DNA from: 67-14 sp035502775
GTDB lineage: Bacteria > Actinomycetota > Thermoleophilia > Solirubrobacterales > 70-9
Direction: 5' to 3'
Length of the DNA: 64,000 nt
NCBI GenBank assembly: GCA_035502775.1
Contig: DATJUB010000018.1
Span: forward strand, 15,814-79,813
Every line of letters starts with the position of its first letter. Position 1 is the stretch's first letter. Under the pieces are notes generated by a model. It was not told the origin of the DNA. It ran no database searches and was given only the letters and a program-made list of their open reading frames with translations. This document shows, one piece after another, positions 20,059-28,567 of this stretch. The position numbers were made by a program, and so were the translations under genes.

Positions 20059-21030
20059 TCAGCCGGCCGCGTCGGCGGAATCGGCCTCCCGCTTCGCTCC
20101 TCCCGGAACCAGGCGGGGTGCCCCCCTTTCGGGGAAGGGCAGCTCGATCGAGTCGAAATCCCGGGGGGCGACCACATTGCCGAAATTCGCCTCGGCTTCC
20201 TGGAGCGAAGTCCTGACGTGATACCTGGCGGAGATGTGGACCAGGGCCAGCATCTTCACGTTCGCCTCGGCCGCGATCTCGGCCGCCTCGGCCGAGGTCG
20301 AGTGTCCCGTCTCGATCGCGCGTTCGCGGTCCTCGGTCATGAAACTGGAATCGTGGATCAGCAGATCGGCGTCGGCGGCCGCCTCGATCGTCGCCTGGCA
20401 GGGGCTGGTGTCGCCGGTCAGCGCGATGATCCTGCCATGGCGTTCCGGACCTACCACCTGCTCCGGGGTGACCATGCCGTTCGATCCCTCGACCGGCTCG
20501 CCGCGCTGGAGAGTTCCCAGATCCGGACCGTCCTTCACCCCGAGCTTCTGGGCCAGTTCCGCGTCGAGCTTTCCCGGCCGGTTGTCTTCGAGCAGTGCGT
20601 AGCCGAGCGCGCGGGTGCGATGCTCGACCCGGAAAGCCTCGATCTCGTAGTCCTCATGCGGAACCAGGTCGCCCGGTTCGAGTTCCTGTGCCTCGACGTG
20701 GTAGCCGAGCCTCCCGGTGAAGGCCGAGAAATCCTTCAGCAGGCGGTGGAGTCCGATCGGGCCGAAGATCTGGAGCGGCTCGGTCCGGTCGTTCAGGTCG
20801 TAGGTCTTCAGCAGTCCGGGAAGACCCAGGATGTGATCGAGATGAAAGTGAGTCAGGTAGATCTCGTCGATCTGGATCAGCCCGACCGAACACCGCATCT
20901 GCCGCTGCGTGCCTTCGCCGCAGTCGAACATGAGGCGCTCGCCGCCACGCGTGATCAGAACGCTGGGCGTTCCGCGCAGGGCGGTCGGCACCGGGCCACC
21001 GGTGCCCATGAATGCGACGGAGAGGTCCAT
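20059..21030 (-). CDS. rnz: Ribonuclease Z (tRNA 3'-endonuclease)
   Basis: Zinc endonuclease that trims tRNA 3' trailers, relevant because tRNA genes here lack CCA. The 323 residues belong to the metallo-beta-lactamase fold: FMGTGGPVPTALRGTPS at the N-terminus, FDCGEGTQRQM, the metal-binding THFHLDHILGLPGLL, and LLIHDSSFM with the later ETGHSTSAEAA typical of RNase Z. The C-terminal 35 residues are Arg/Ala-rich and unconserved. It is transcribed away from 21125. Confidence 0.93.
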   Translation of the reverse strand: MDLSVAFMGTGGPVPTALRGTPSVLITRGGERLMFDCGEGTQRQMRCSVGLIQIDEIYLTHFHLDHILGLPGLLKTYDLNDRTEPLQIFGPIGLHRLLKDFSAFTGRLGYHVEAQELEPGDLVPHEDYEIEAFRVEHRTRALGYALLEDNRPGKLDAELAQKLGVKDGPDLGTLQRGEPVEGSNGMVTPEQVVGPERHGRIIALTGDTSPCQATIEAAADADLLIHDSSFMTEDRERAIETGHSTSAEAAEIAAEANVKMLALVHISARYHVRTSLQEAEANFGNVVAPRDFDSIELPFPERGAPRLVPGGAKREADSADAAG

Positions 21031-21124
21031 TGCCCCTAGCGTAGATTCATCTTGCCCTCAGCCGCGTTCTCGGATAGCGTCGAAGCACTCGGGTTGCAAG
21101 ACGCAAACGACGATTGGGGGATCT

Positions 21125-21451
21125 ATGACCGGGTGTGAACGCGGGAATTCGGATGCGCTGAAGAGCGGCGCGGAGGCCTTGGCTTCGGCCTCGGTACTGG
21201 TCGGAACTCACCTGAAGAAGCATCCCGCTCCGACCGAGTACAGGACCAAGAAGTTCCTCGGCATCAAGTACGGCAAGGTGCTGATACCCGAGGAGCCCGA
21301 GGCCGCGCGCAACCGCCAGGACCTCGAGATCCTGGTCGAAGAGATCGAGGATGTGGAGGGTCGCCTCTGGGCCGTGCAGCGCCGGATCGAAAGAGACCGG
21401 CTGGTCGAGGAGGCCGCAAAGGCTCAGGAGGAGTCAGGGGCCGGCAAGTGA
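21125..21451 (+). CDS. Hypothetical protein, first gene of a two-gene cassette
   Basis: No family recognised. The 108-residue soluble protein has a short Ala-rich N-terminus, a KKHPAPTEYRTKKFLGIKYG core and a long charged C-terminal helix (about 58-105, EILVEEIEDVEGRLWAVQRR) likely to form a coiled coil. The ATG at 21125 is preceded by GGGGG; the open frame extends upstream, but that region overlaps the rnz start antisense. Its stop overlaps the GTG start of the next gene as GTGA, so the two are almost certainly co-translated. Confidence 0.7.
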   Translation: MTGCERGNSDALKSGAEALASASVLVGTHLKKHPAPTEYRTKKFLGIKYGKVLIPEEPEAARNRQDLEILVEEIEDVEGRLWAVQRRIERDRLVEEAAKAQEESGAGK

Positions 21452-22362
21452 CGGCCGAGACCGGCATCACGGCCCGCGCGACCGAGAAGCGGGATGAGCT
21501 GCTCCTGTCGAGGAAGGCCTTCTCCGACGGCAACGCCAAGCGGATCGGCGAGATCGACAAGCTGGGAAAGATCCTCTCCAGCTTCGGGGTGCTGGTCATC
21601 GGCGGTGTCGGCCTGGCGAAGTTCTCCGACGTCTTTCCCTACGAGAGCCGCTGGTACGTGATCGTGCTGATGTTCGCCGGTTTCGCGATGATGCTGACCG
21701 GCGCATCACTGGGGGCATGGCGGCTCCACCGCTCGATCCGTCCTTCGGTCATGAGGTCGAGCATCCGCCGGATACCGGACACCAGCGTCAGGGAATCCGA
21801 GACGATCCGCGCGATCTACTCCGACCTGCTGACCTCGACCGATTCGGCCAACATGAGTGCCTTCGAGGCCAGGGCGGCCCGCCTGGACCGTGTCTCCGAG
21901 CGGATCCCTGCCGCGGCGGAGGAGCTGCGCTCCCAGGCCGCCGTGATCGACGCGGAACGGTCGCTGGCCTTCATGCAGGCGAGGAACGCCGTTCTGAGCG
22001 CCAGGACCAGGGCCGCGATCAAGGCCGCCGGCGCGTGCACGATCATCTTCCTGATCGGCCTGGGAACCGTGGTGATCACGATCGATTGGATGGAGGCCGA
22101 TCGGGCCGCGGTCGCCAAGGCCGCCGAAGAGAAGAAGGCCGCGTCCGCCCCGGCGCCCAAGGAGACCCAGGCCGAAATCGAGCAGCGGACCAAGGCCGAG
22201 AAGGGCGAGCTCAACGTGGACAAGCTCTGTGCCGAGAACGCGGCCGCCGGGATCTACCCGCCGGGAGCGGTCCCGAAGTTCTGTCTACCACCCGAGCCGG
22301 GACTCACCGAATGGCTCCAGAAGAAGCTTCCCCTGCTCGCCCCGCTTTTGGGGTCGGGATGA
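21448..22362 (+). CDS. Hypothetical membrane protein, second gene of the cassette
   Basis: No family recognised. The 304 residues have two hydrophobic segments close together (about 44-60, ILSSFGVLVIGGVGLAKF, and 69-91, YVIVLMFAGFAMMLTGASLG). A long cytoplasmic-looking helical region follows to about 185, then a third segment at 192-210 (ACTIIFLIGLGTVVITIDWM), an Ala/Lys/Glu-rich stretch and a C-terminal domain with two Cys. GTG start at 21448 overlaps the upstream stop. The coiled-coil partner upstream suggests a two-component membrane complex (inference). Confidence 0.7.
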   Translation: MTAETGITARATEKRDELLLSRKAFSDGNAKRIGEIDKLGKILSSFGVLVIGGVGLAKFSDVFPYESRWYVIVLMFAGFAMMLTGASLGAWRLHRSIRPSVMRSSIRRIPDTSVRESETIRAIYSDLLTSTDSANMSAFEARAARLDRVSERIPAAAEELRSQAAVIDAERSLAFMQARNAVLSARTRAAIKAAGACTIIFLIGLGTVVITIDWMEADRAAVAKAAEEKKAASAPAPKETQAEIEQRTKAEKGELNVDKLCAENAAAGIYPPGAVPKFCLPPEPGLTEWLQKKLPLLAPLLGSG

Positions 22363-22405
22363 CCGCAGAGCTTCCGGGCGCCGAGTCAATACACTGCGCC
22401 CCTGA

Positions 22406-22479
22406 GCGCCCGTAGCTCAGCTGGATAGAGCGCGTGCCTCCGGAGCACGAGGTCGCAGGTTCGAATCCTGCCGGGCGTA
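22406..22479 (+). tRNA. tRNA-Arg (anticodon CCG)
   Basis: A complete cloverleaf: acceptor GCGCCCG pairs with CGGGCGT (G1-U72), D-arm GCTC/GAGC, anticodon arm CGTGC-CTCCGGA-GCACG giving anticodon CCG (codon CGG), and T-arm GCAGG-TTCGAAT-CCTGC. Discriminator A73 is at 22479 and no CCA is encoded. The 3' end directly abuts the stop codon of the convergent SGNH hydrolase gene. Confidence 0.97.
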
Positions 22480-23445
22480 TCACCCCTGCGGAAGCACCAC
22501 GCCGGGATTCCGAGGACTGAGCCGGTACCTGGGAGGTTCGCGTTCCATCAGGTCACCCTGCTCGCTGAGCAGATCGGCGACCGCCCGATGCCCTCTCGGG
22601 TTGAAGTGGTAGTACTCGATCAGGTCGACGATGTCCCGCGGACCGGGATCGTGAAGCCAGGACTCGTTGCTGAACTTGGTGAGGCAGGGCGCGGGCTCGT
22701 GCCCCTTGAACTTGGTCTTGACCCCACCCAGATAGAACGTCCTGGCACCCGGCCCCTCGTTGGCGGCGTTCACCGCGGCCACCTGTGCCCGGTCGCCGAG
22801 CACTCCCAGCTGCCGCACGTTCGCGGCGATCTCGTAGCCCCTGGCGCGCGAGAAGCGGGAGCAGCCCTGAAGGGCCTTCTGCCCGACCAGGAACGGATAT
22901 GAGACCAGGACGACCCTGGCATCCGGCCGGAGCCGGTCGCGGAGCTTGGCCAGTAAGGCGGTCAGCTCACCTTCGAGCGAAGGGATCCCCCGCCTCGCTT
23001 CGTCGATCAGCCGCTCGCACGACGCCTTGGCAAAGACCAGGCAGTTCTTCGCGATCTCCTTGAAACCGACGTCATTGCCGCCGATCGTCATCAGCACGAG
23101 ATCGGTCTCCCCGTCCACCGCGTCCCATTGAGGGGGCAGTGACCCCTTGGGTTCGGTCAGATCCCTGAGCACCGCGCCCGAGCAGGCTTCGTTCCTGAGC
23201 TTGGCTCCATATCTCGAACTGAAGTCGTCCCGGTAGATCTCTCCCCAGTTGTCGCGGCTGCGCAGGCACTCGCGACGATCATCCGAGTAGTTGCCGGCGC
23301 CGTTCCCCGATGAGTACGAGTCACCGATCACGACGATGTTCGTCGGATCGTACGATCCGGAGTCCCGATCCGGCGGCGATCCGTCGTCACCGCAGCCGGT
23401 CAACGCGGCCATGCACAGGAGGACGACCCCCATTCCGACTTTCAT
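22480..23445 (-). CDS. SGNH/GDSL-family hydrolase, predicted lipoprotein
   Basis: Predicted extracytoplasmic esterase or lipase of unknown substrate. The 321 residues start with a lipoprotein signal ending in lipobox LTGC (Cys18). The GDSYSSG block (Ser about 43) holds the nucleophile. MTIGGNDVGF carries the oxyanion Gly/Asn, and HFNPRGHRAV near the C-terminus supplies the catalytic His. Ten or so Cys residues suggest disulfides, as in Streptomyces-type SGNH lipases. It converges on the tRNA-Arg gene with no spacer. Confidence 0.85.
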   Translation of the reverse strand: MKVGMGVVLLCMAALTGCGDDGSPPDRDSGSYDPTNIVVIGDSYSSGNGAGNYSDDRRECLRSRDNWGEIYRDDFSSRYGAKLRNEACSGAVLRDLTEPKGSLPPQWDAVDGETDLVLMTIGGNDVGFKEIAKNCLVFAKASCERLIDEARRGIPSLEGELTALLAKLRDRLRPDARVVLVSYPFLVGQKALQGCSRFSRARGYEIAANVRQLGVLGDRAQVAAVNAANEGPGARTFYLGGVKTKFKGHEPAPCLTKFSNESWLHDPGPRDIVDLIEYYHFNPRGHRAVADLLSEQGDLMEREPPRYRLSPRNPGVVLPQG

Positions 23446-23562
23446 GTCTGCTCCTTCAACATCCTCGCCACTCGTTAGCGATTCATCCGGACCGGCTACC
23501 GGAACTCTATATCGGCTCGATGCGACGGGGGCAAGAAGTCAGGCTGATTTCCGGGCCGGAGC

Positions 23563-23599
23563 GGACAGCGGATGATGTACGAACGACCTTCCGCTGTCC
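23563..23599 (-). terminator. 10-bp inverted repeat downstream of the Cys-repeat gene
   Basis: GGACAGCGGA (23563-23572) and TCCGCTGTCC (23590-23599) form a perfect 10-bp stem with a 17-base loop, starting 16 bases past the stop of the minus-strand gene at 23615. There is no trailing T-run. It may be a Rho-independent-like hairpin typical of GC-rich Actinobacteria or an mRNA stabiliser; the role is inferred from position only. Confidence 0.4.
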
Positions 23600-23614
23600 A
23601 TGCCCGACCGGGAA

Positions 23615-23995
23615 CTAGATCGTCTCGTTCTCGGCCGCCTCCTCGGCGAGTTCCCGCCTCAGTTCATTGGCCGCGACCACACAGCGGCTGAATGGGGTTC
23701 CCTTTTCACCCTTGACGTGTTTCTTGCTCAGGGGCTTGCACGCGTCCTTCGGCTTCAGCATGTCGTCCTTCGCGACCTTCGCCATCGCGTTGACGCAGTT
23801 CGAGAACGGCGTGCCCTTGGTTCCCTTGACGTGTTTCTTGCTCTGGCCCTGACAGAACTTGCCGTAGGCCTTTGCCTTGGCGGCGTGGTCCGCCTTGGGT
23901 CCCGGTGTATGTCCCTCCTTGTGCATCGCCGATGCCGGTGAAGCGGCCATGGCGAGCGCGCCGGTCACAAGTACCGCGGTTACGAGACGTTTCAT
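23615..23995 (-). CDS. Small secreted protein with two SKKHVKGxKGTPFSxCV repeats
   Basis: No characterised family recognised. The 126 residues from the ATG at 23995 start with a Sec signal peptide (MKRLVTAVLVTGALAMAASPASA). The mature protein has two near-identical modules: CQGQSKKHVKGTKGTPFSNCV and, about 42 residues on, CKPLSKKHVKGEKGTPFSRCV, each bounded by two Cys that could form a disulfide. An Ala/Glu-rich tail ends the protein. An in-frame ATG at 24025 would place residues before the signal and is less likely. Confidence 0.75.
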   Translation of the reverse strand: MKRLVTAVLVTGALAMAASPASAMHKEGHTPGPKADHAAKAKAYGKFCQGQSKKHVKGTKGTPFSNCVNAMAKVAKDDMLKPKDACKPLSKKHVKGEKGTPFSRCVVAANELRRELAEEAAENETI

Positions 23996-24067
23996 CGTGT
24001 CCTCCTTGGTCTGGGAATGCCTCAAGGCCGTCGGCCTCAGTACTCCAACGAACCGCCGCGGGAAACG

Positions 24068-25522
24068 TCAGGGAGCAGTCTCGGATTTCTTCTGGCTGCC
24101 CTTGCCGCCACCCACACCGACCGGCGGTGCCGTACTGGCCGGCTTTCCCGATTTGCCGGGGTTGACGACGGCCGAGGCGGGGTTGGCATGTGCACCTGCC
24201 TGTGCCTGTCCATGAGCCGACGCGGAAGGCAGTTCGGTCGGCCGGCCACCGTGGGTCGGGATCGCACCTTTCCCCTGGGCGCCTCCGGACCCGCCCGGAT
24301 GGTCGAGCAGCACATCCCCGGATGTGTCCGGGGATTTGGAGTCGGGACCGCCGGAATTGCCGGGAATCGGGCCCTCCACCTCCTTGGGGCGATCGCCCGG
24401 AACTGCCGCGTTGCGGTCATCGCGGGACCGCGGGAGATGGTTTTCGGACCGGTTTGAACCGCCGGCCGGAGAGTCTGTCCCGGCAACCATGGATGCCGGT
24501 GGTGGAACGTGACTCGAAGTGGGCAGACGCTGGATCGGCGCCACGGGCACCACCTTGGCTGGAGGCCGGTCTCCCGGCTCACCGGCATGCCTGGTTCCTT
24601 CGACGACACCCAATGTTCCGGCGCCGACCCCGGCAGTCACCGCGACAGCCGCCACGGCCTTCATTGCGCCACCGCTGATCGCCGCCTTGCCGCCCCCACC
24701 TATGCCGAGAAGACTCGCGACTCCCCCAGTTCCACCCGATCCTCCGAACATGTCCAGGATCGAAAGTGCGACCGCGGCCGGGATCGGGGGGATCAGGGAT
24801 CGCAGGTCGCCGCGCCGCGATTCGATGCCCGCCTTGAAATCCGAACATCCGTCACAGGTCCGCAGATGAGCTCGAATCCGCCTGCCCTTGAGCTTCCGTC
24901 CATCCCGCTCGGAGAGCACCCTGCGAACCGATTCACAATCCATGTCTCGACCTTGTGCCTGCTCCTGGAGAGCGCATCTGGCCTCGTATACGACCTGTTT
25001 CGCGGCCGCGGGAGACGAATCGATCACCGCGGCGATCTCGGCGAAGCTCATCCCGTTCAGCTCCCTCATCACCAGCGCTCCCCGCTGACGTTCCGGCAAC
25101 TGCCGGAGATCGGCGAGAACCTGGCCCAAGCGCTCCCTTGCGATGACGGAACCCTCGACCCGGGAGGCGGACTTCAGACTGTGTTCCTCGATGTCGTCCA
25201 TCCGACGGCGTGCCCGCAGCATGTCCACACACTCGTTGTGGGCCACGCGGAAGAGCCAGGCCTTCAGGTTCAGTTCGCGATTCTCGCCCGGCAGCGACTT
25301 CAGGGCCTTGGCCATAGTGTTCTGGAGCGCGTCGGCGGCGTCTTCCTGGTCTCCGAGTACTGAGAGGCAGTATCCGTACAGAGCCTGGCGGTGACGACGG
25401 AAGAGTTCGGCGAAGGCCCGGTCGTCGCCGGTGACGATCCTGCGGCTCAGTGCAGCCTCGGTGAGCAGCCTCATCGGAATGTGGCTCGATCCCGTATCGG
25501 CATGTGTTGTCGCACCTGACAT
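24068..25522 (-). CDS. ECF RNA polymerase sigma factor fused to zinc-finger and membrane segment
   Basis: The 484 residues combine a sigma factor with what looks like its own anti-sigma module. Region 2 spans about 36-105 (LFRRHRQALYGYCLSVLGDQ, DAADALQNTMAKAL) and region 4 spans about 130-185 (LPERQRGALVMRELNGMSFA). A zinc-finger-like Cys/His set follows (Cys196, His219, Cys223, Cys226; RAHLRTCDGC). A hydrophobic stretch at about 281-308 may cross the membrane, and residues 310-484 are Pro/Gly/Ser-rich and probably extracytoplasmic. Sigma factors carrying such C-terminal extensions are known among ECF groups. A candidate promoter places the transcript start almost at the ATG. Confidence 0.85.
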   Translation of the reverse strand: MSGATTHADTGSSHIPMRLLTEAALSRRIVTGDDRAFAELFRRHRQALYGYCLSVLGDQEDAADALQNTMAKALKSLPGENRELNLKAWLFRVAHNECVDMLRARRRMDDIEEHSLKSASRVEGSVIARERLGQVLADLRQLPERQRGALVMRELNGMSFAEIAAVIDSSPAAAKQVVYEARCALQEQAQGRDMDCESVRRVLSERDGRKLKGRRIRAHLRTCDGCSDFKAGIESRRGDLRSLIPPIPAAVALSILDMFGGSGGTGGVASLLGIGGGGKAAISGGAMKAVAAVAVTAGVGAGTLGVVEGTRHAGEPGDRPPAKVVPVAPIQRLPTSSHVPPPASMVAGTDSPAGGSNRSENHLPRSRDDRNAAVPGDRPKEVEGPIPGNSGGPDSKSPDTSGDVLLDHPGGSGGAQGKGAIPTHGGRPTELPSASAHGQAQAGAHANPASAVVNPGKSGKPASTAPPVGVGGGKGSQKKSETAP

Positions 25523-25530
25523 CCATCTTC

Positions 25531-25558
25531 ATTATGGGGAACGTCATTCGGCTCAACA
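25531..25558 (-). promoter_or_regulatory. Candidate promoter of the ECF sigma gene, near-leaderless
   Basis: On the minus strand TTGTTG (25558-25553) and CATAAT (25536-25531) are spaced 16-17 bases apart, a good housekeeping-type promoter. The expected start point is about 25524, only two bases upstream of the ATG at 25522, so the mRNA would be leaderless or nearly so. Leaderless transcripts are common in Actinobacteria. Experimental start mapping is lacking. Confidence 0.45.
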
Positions 25559-25621
25559 AGTAAGGACCGATTCGACCGCACCCCCTGCGCCCGCGCCGTT
25601 CCATAATCTTCATGTCTGACT

Positions 25622-26410
25622 GTGAACGAGCAAAAACCCACCAAGAACCCCGACCGCATTCCGCGCGGCGCCCTCGTCGTCGTCGCCATCGGATTGATCG
25701 CGACCCTCGGCGTGCTGGGCCTCGACCGGCTCGGTGGCGGCACCTCGGCCGAGCTCGAGTGGACCACGGTCGAAGAGGTCAAGACTCCCCCGAAGGCGGC
25801 GGTCGGTCCCGGCGGGGTCAGCATGGACCGGACGACGATCTCGGCCATCGGACAGAACGGCGGCGGCGAGGCGATCTACCGGATCGCCGGTGCGATCACC
25901 GTCGATTCGGGTGGCAAGCAGACCCCGGTTCAGGTTCGCTGCGACATCGAGAGTCTCGATCCCGACTCGGAGATCGCCCGCACCCCGAAGCGCCGCGCGG
26001 CATGGCCCCGGCCGAGCGACGAGCTGCAGGCCCAGGAAGTGCCGGAATCGGCCGTGGTCAAATTCAACGCGGTCGGCAACGACGTGCTCGGCCTGCCGAT
26101 GCGGGACGTCGTACGCCGCTACACAAACACGCTGAGCTCATCCCTGGTCGATTGGGACGGCTACGACCCGCGGATCCAGAACTGGGTCTGGGACATGCGT
26201 GACGGCACCGGCCCCAGCCCGGCCGTGCTCGGTTACGTGGTGATCTTCAAGTCGGCGGAGAAGCCGGATGCCTCGCTGAAGTGCGTGACCAAGATGGACG
26301 GCGAGGAAGTGACCCAGAAGGCCCGCGCCACCCAGACGGAATGGCCGCTGCCGGACCCGGAGATCGACAGCACCGAAGTCGAGGCCGAGACCTCGACCAA
26401 CGTCGAGTAG
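25622..26410 (+). CDS. Hypothetical membrane-anchored exported protein
   Basis: No family recognised. The 262 residues have a short cytoplasmic N-terminus, one transmembrane segment at about 15-36 (RGALVVVAIGLIATLGVLGL) and an exported domain with two Cys (about 107 and 221) that could pair. The tail is acidic and Thr/Glu-rich. GTG start at 25622; a CATAAT -10-like sequence lies at 25602-25607 and no clear Shine-Dalgarno is seen. It is divergent from the ECF sigma gene across a 99-base gap. Confidence 0.7.
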   Translation: MNEQKPTKNPDRIPRGALVVVAIGLIATLGVLGLDRLGGGTSAELEWTTVEEVKTPPKAAVGPGGVSMDRTTISAIGQNGGGEAIYRIAGAITVDSGGKQTPVQVRCDIESLDPDSEIARTPKRRAAWPRPSDELQAQEVPESAVVKFNAVGNDVLGLPMRDVVRRYTNTLSSSLVDWDGYDPRIQNWVWDMRDGTGPSPAVLGYVVIFKSAEKPDASLKCVTKMDGEEVTQKARATQTEWPLPDPEIDSTEVEAETSTNVE

Positions 26411-26425
26411 CTCCCCGCTCCGCGC

Positions 26426-27130
26426 TCAGTCTTCTGAAGCGACGAGCATCTCGGGACCCTCTTTGGTCCCTCCCACCTTGCTCATCGATTTGTTGGCCGG
26501 TTTCGAGGTGATCCGGCCGGACTCGAGCGGCTTGCAGAACGAGATCGCCTCTTCCGGCTCCAGCTTCTCGCTCATCCAGGCGGCCTCGGCCTCGGCGTCG
26601 GGAAGGATCACCGGCATCCGGTTGTGGATCGGCTCGACATCATCGTTGGCGGTGGTCGTGATGATCGTGCAGCTGGTCATCTGCTCACCCTCCCACTCCC
26701 GGGTCGTCGCCAAGCCGGCGAAGGCGAAAGGCTCGCCGCCATCGACCGTGAAATGGAAAGGCTGCTTCGGTTCCTTCGGGTTCTCCGCCTTCATCCATTC
26801 GTAGAAGCCATCGGCGAGGATCAGGCAGCGGCTGCTCGACTTCTTGACCAACGGCGCGTAGGCGCGGCTCTTCATCAATCCCTCCGCCCGGGCGTTGATC
26901 ATCTTGTAGCCGACCTTCAGGTCCTTGGCCCAGAACGGAACGAGCCCCCAGCGCGCGAGCTGGGCGTGCCGGCCGCCTCCCTCGGAGTCGTTCTGAACGG
27001 TCAGAACCTCCTGGGTCGGCGCCACGTTGTAGCGGCTGAGGGCGTTCTCCATCTCATCGTCGAGCGAGATCTGGAAGCGACTGCCCAGCCGCCGTTCATC
27101 GGATGAGGTGAGTGTGAATCGTCCGCACAT
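26426..27130 (-). CDS. SOS response-associated peptidase (SRAP, YedK/HMCES family)
   Basis: SRAP proteins crosslink covalently to abasic sites in single-stranded DNA through Cys2. The 234 residues begin MCGRFTLT, so Cys2 is present. The family's catalytic Asn, Glu and His are represented by INARAE, DGFYEWMK and IHNRMPVIL, with RCLILADGFYEW as the central signature. Length is typical. It converges with the gene ending at 26410 and follows a delta-60 repeat protein. No LexA box was identified by eye. Confidence 0.93.
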   Translation of the reverse strand: MCGRFTLTSSDERRLGSRFQISLDDEMENALSRYNVAPTQEVLTVQNDSEGGGRHAQLARWGLVPFWAKDLKVGYKMINARAEGLMKSRAYAPLVKKSSSRCLILADGFYEWMKAENPKEPKQPFHFTVDGGEPFAFAGLATTREWEGEQMTSCTIITTTANDDVEPIHNRMPVILPDAEAEAAWMSEKLEPEEAISFCKPLESGRITSKPANKSMSKVGGTKEGPEMLVASED

Positions 27131-27157
27131 TCCCGCAGGCTATTCGATGGCGATCCC

Positions 27158-28531
27158 CTATCGGGCACACCGGAAGGCGCTGCGAGGCATGTTCAGCGCC
27201 ACTGTCCCGAAGTCGGTGTCTCCCGGAGCGGTCTTGGTCTGACCGCCGATGAAGAGCCGGCGGCCGAAGAGCTGAAGGCTCGTGGCATGTGAGTCATGAC
27301 CCCGGCCGAGCCTCACCTTCGTGGTGCCGCCGAAGCTCCTGTCGAGCTTTCCCCTGGCGCTGTAGCGCGCCACCCCGAAGTCGCTGCCACCGCCGCGGGA
27401 CCAGGTGCCCCCGACGACGATGCGTCCGCAGCGATCCGCCGCGAGGTCGGTCACGGCCAGGTTCTGTGTGGTCACGTGTCCGGCCCTGCCGCCGAACCCG
27501 CGGTCACGGAAACCGTCCTCGTTCAGCCGGAACAGGGCACCGACATTGCCGTCTCGTTCTTCCTGTCCGGCCGCCACGTAGATCGAACCGTCCGGCGAGA
27601 CCGCCACTCCCTGCGGCTGCCGCTTCAGCTTCAGTGTCGACTTGCCGACCTTCCGGGTGACCGAGAGGTTGATGAAGCCCCGTCCCGCGAACGAGTCGTC
27701 GATCGTGCCGTCCGGAAACATCCGGATCACCTGGGTCCTCCGCTCACCGGCCGGGCCGGCGACGATCAGCCGCCCTTCGGCATCGACCGCGATCGAAGTC
27801 GCGAGACGTTCGCCGGTCTTCGCCGCATCGATGTTGCCGGTCGCCCGGTACCTGATCAACCTGCCGTCCTCGAACTCCGGGCTGCGACTGCCATCGGGCT
27901 GGTAGCGGCCGATGAGCCATTGATGACAGATCCGGCCGCAGGTGATCCAGCCCGATGTGACCATGTCCCCGTCCTCGAGCAGGGCCGCTCCGAGCAGCCC
28001 GAGCCGCCATCTTTCACCGGTGATCCCGACGTTGACCAGTCCATCTCCCGCGAACGAGTCGTCCAGCAGGCCGTCGCCGGTGAAACGGGCGAGCAGCAGG
28101 TTGTCCCGGGAGCCGATGAACTGCGAAGCCCGGCCGACGAGCTGCACACCGCCGTCCGGCAGCACGACGAGATCTTCGAAGCTGCCGGTCTCGCCGTAGA
28201 CGAAGCTCCGCTTGCCCTCGTCCCCGAAACCGGTGTCCAGCTCACCATCGGCTCCGTAGCGCAGCAGCGCGATCTGGCTGCATGGATCGATCGCGCATTC
28301 CGATGTCCCGGCCGCGATCAACTTCCCGTCCGGCTGGACACCGATCGCGTTGATGCGATCCTGCCGGGGCAGCGACCGGCCGCCCGCCGCTTCCTGATTG
28401 CCGAAGCCGGTGGTGACGCGGCCGTCCCCACCGAAGCCGGTATCGAGTTTCAGGACCGCCGATTCGGCCGTGGCCGGAACGAAAAATGACAGGACGAGTG
28501 CCGTGGCCAGAAGGCCGAGTGTTTTCCCCAT
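27158..28531 (-). CDS. Secreted delta-60 repeat (beta-propeller-like) protein
   Basis: The 457 residues have a Sec signal peptide (MGKTLGLLATALVLSFFVPATAES) and then seven or so repeats of about 50 residues. The repeats carry the delta-60 signature D-x-x-F-G/A-x-x-G, for example LDTGFGGDGRVTTGF, DTGFGDEGKRSF, DDSFAGDGLVNVG, DDSFAGRGFINLS and DRSFGGTTKVRLG. Each alternates with (I/V)xVxPDGxIxxAG strands. Such proteins are surface-associated and of unknown function. Pairs of Cys occur within several repeats. Confidence 0.85.
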   Translation of the reverse strand: MGKTLGLLATALVLSFFVPATAESAVLKLDTGFGGDGRVTTGFGNQEAAGGRSLPRQDRINAIGVQPDGKLIAAGTSECAIDPCSQIALLRYGADGELDTGFGDEGKRSFVYGETGSFEDLVVLPDGGVQLVGRASQFIGSRDNLLLARFTGDGLLDDSFAGDGLVNVGITGERWRLGLLGAALLEDGDMVTSGWITCGRICHQWLIGRYQPDGSRSPEFEDGRLIRYRATGNIDAAKTGERLATSIAVDAEGRLIVAGPAGERRTQVIRMFPDGTIDDSFAGRGFINLSVTRKVGKSTLKLKRQPQGVAVSPDGSIYVAAGQEERDGNVGALFRLNEDGFRDRGFGGRAGHVTTQNLAVTDLAADRCGRIVVGGTWSRGGGSDFGVARYSARGKLDRSFGGTTKVRLGRGHDSHATSLQLFGRRLFIGGQTKTAPGDTDFGTVALNMPRSAFRCAR

Positions 28532-28544
28532 GCCCTCACAACCG

Positions 28545-28565
28545 CGAAACCGCCACGCAGTTTCG
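28545..28565 (-). terminator. Hairpin at the end of the thrC-moaD-rfbF-rfbG operon
   Basis: CGAAAC (28545-28550) and GTTTCG (28560-28565) form a 6-bp stem three bases past the rfbG stop on the minus strand. There is no T-run. It is the only stem-forming sequence between this operon and the start of the delta-60 gene at 28531, so it is a candidate operon-end hairpin. Confidence 0.35.
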
Positions 28566-28567
28566 GT

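Noticed and set aside
22406..22479. Attachment site at tRNA-Arg
   Set aside because: No direct repeat of the tRNA 3' end and no integrase were found in the window.
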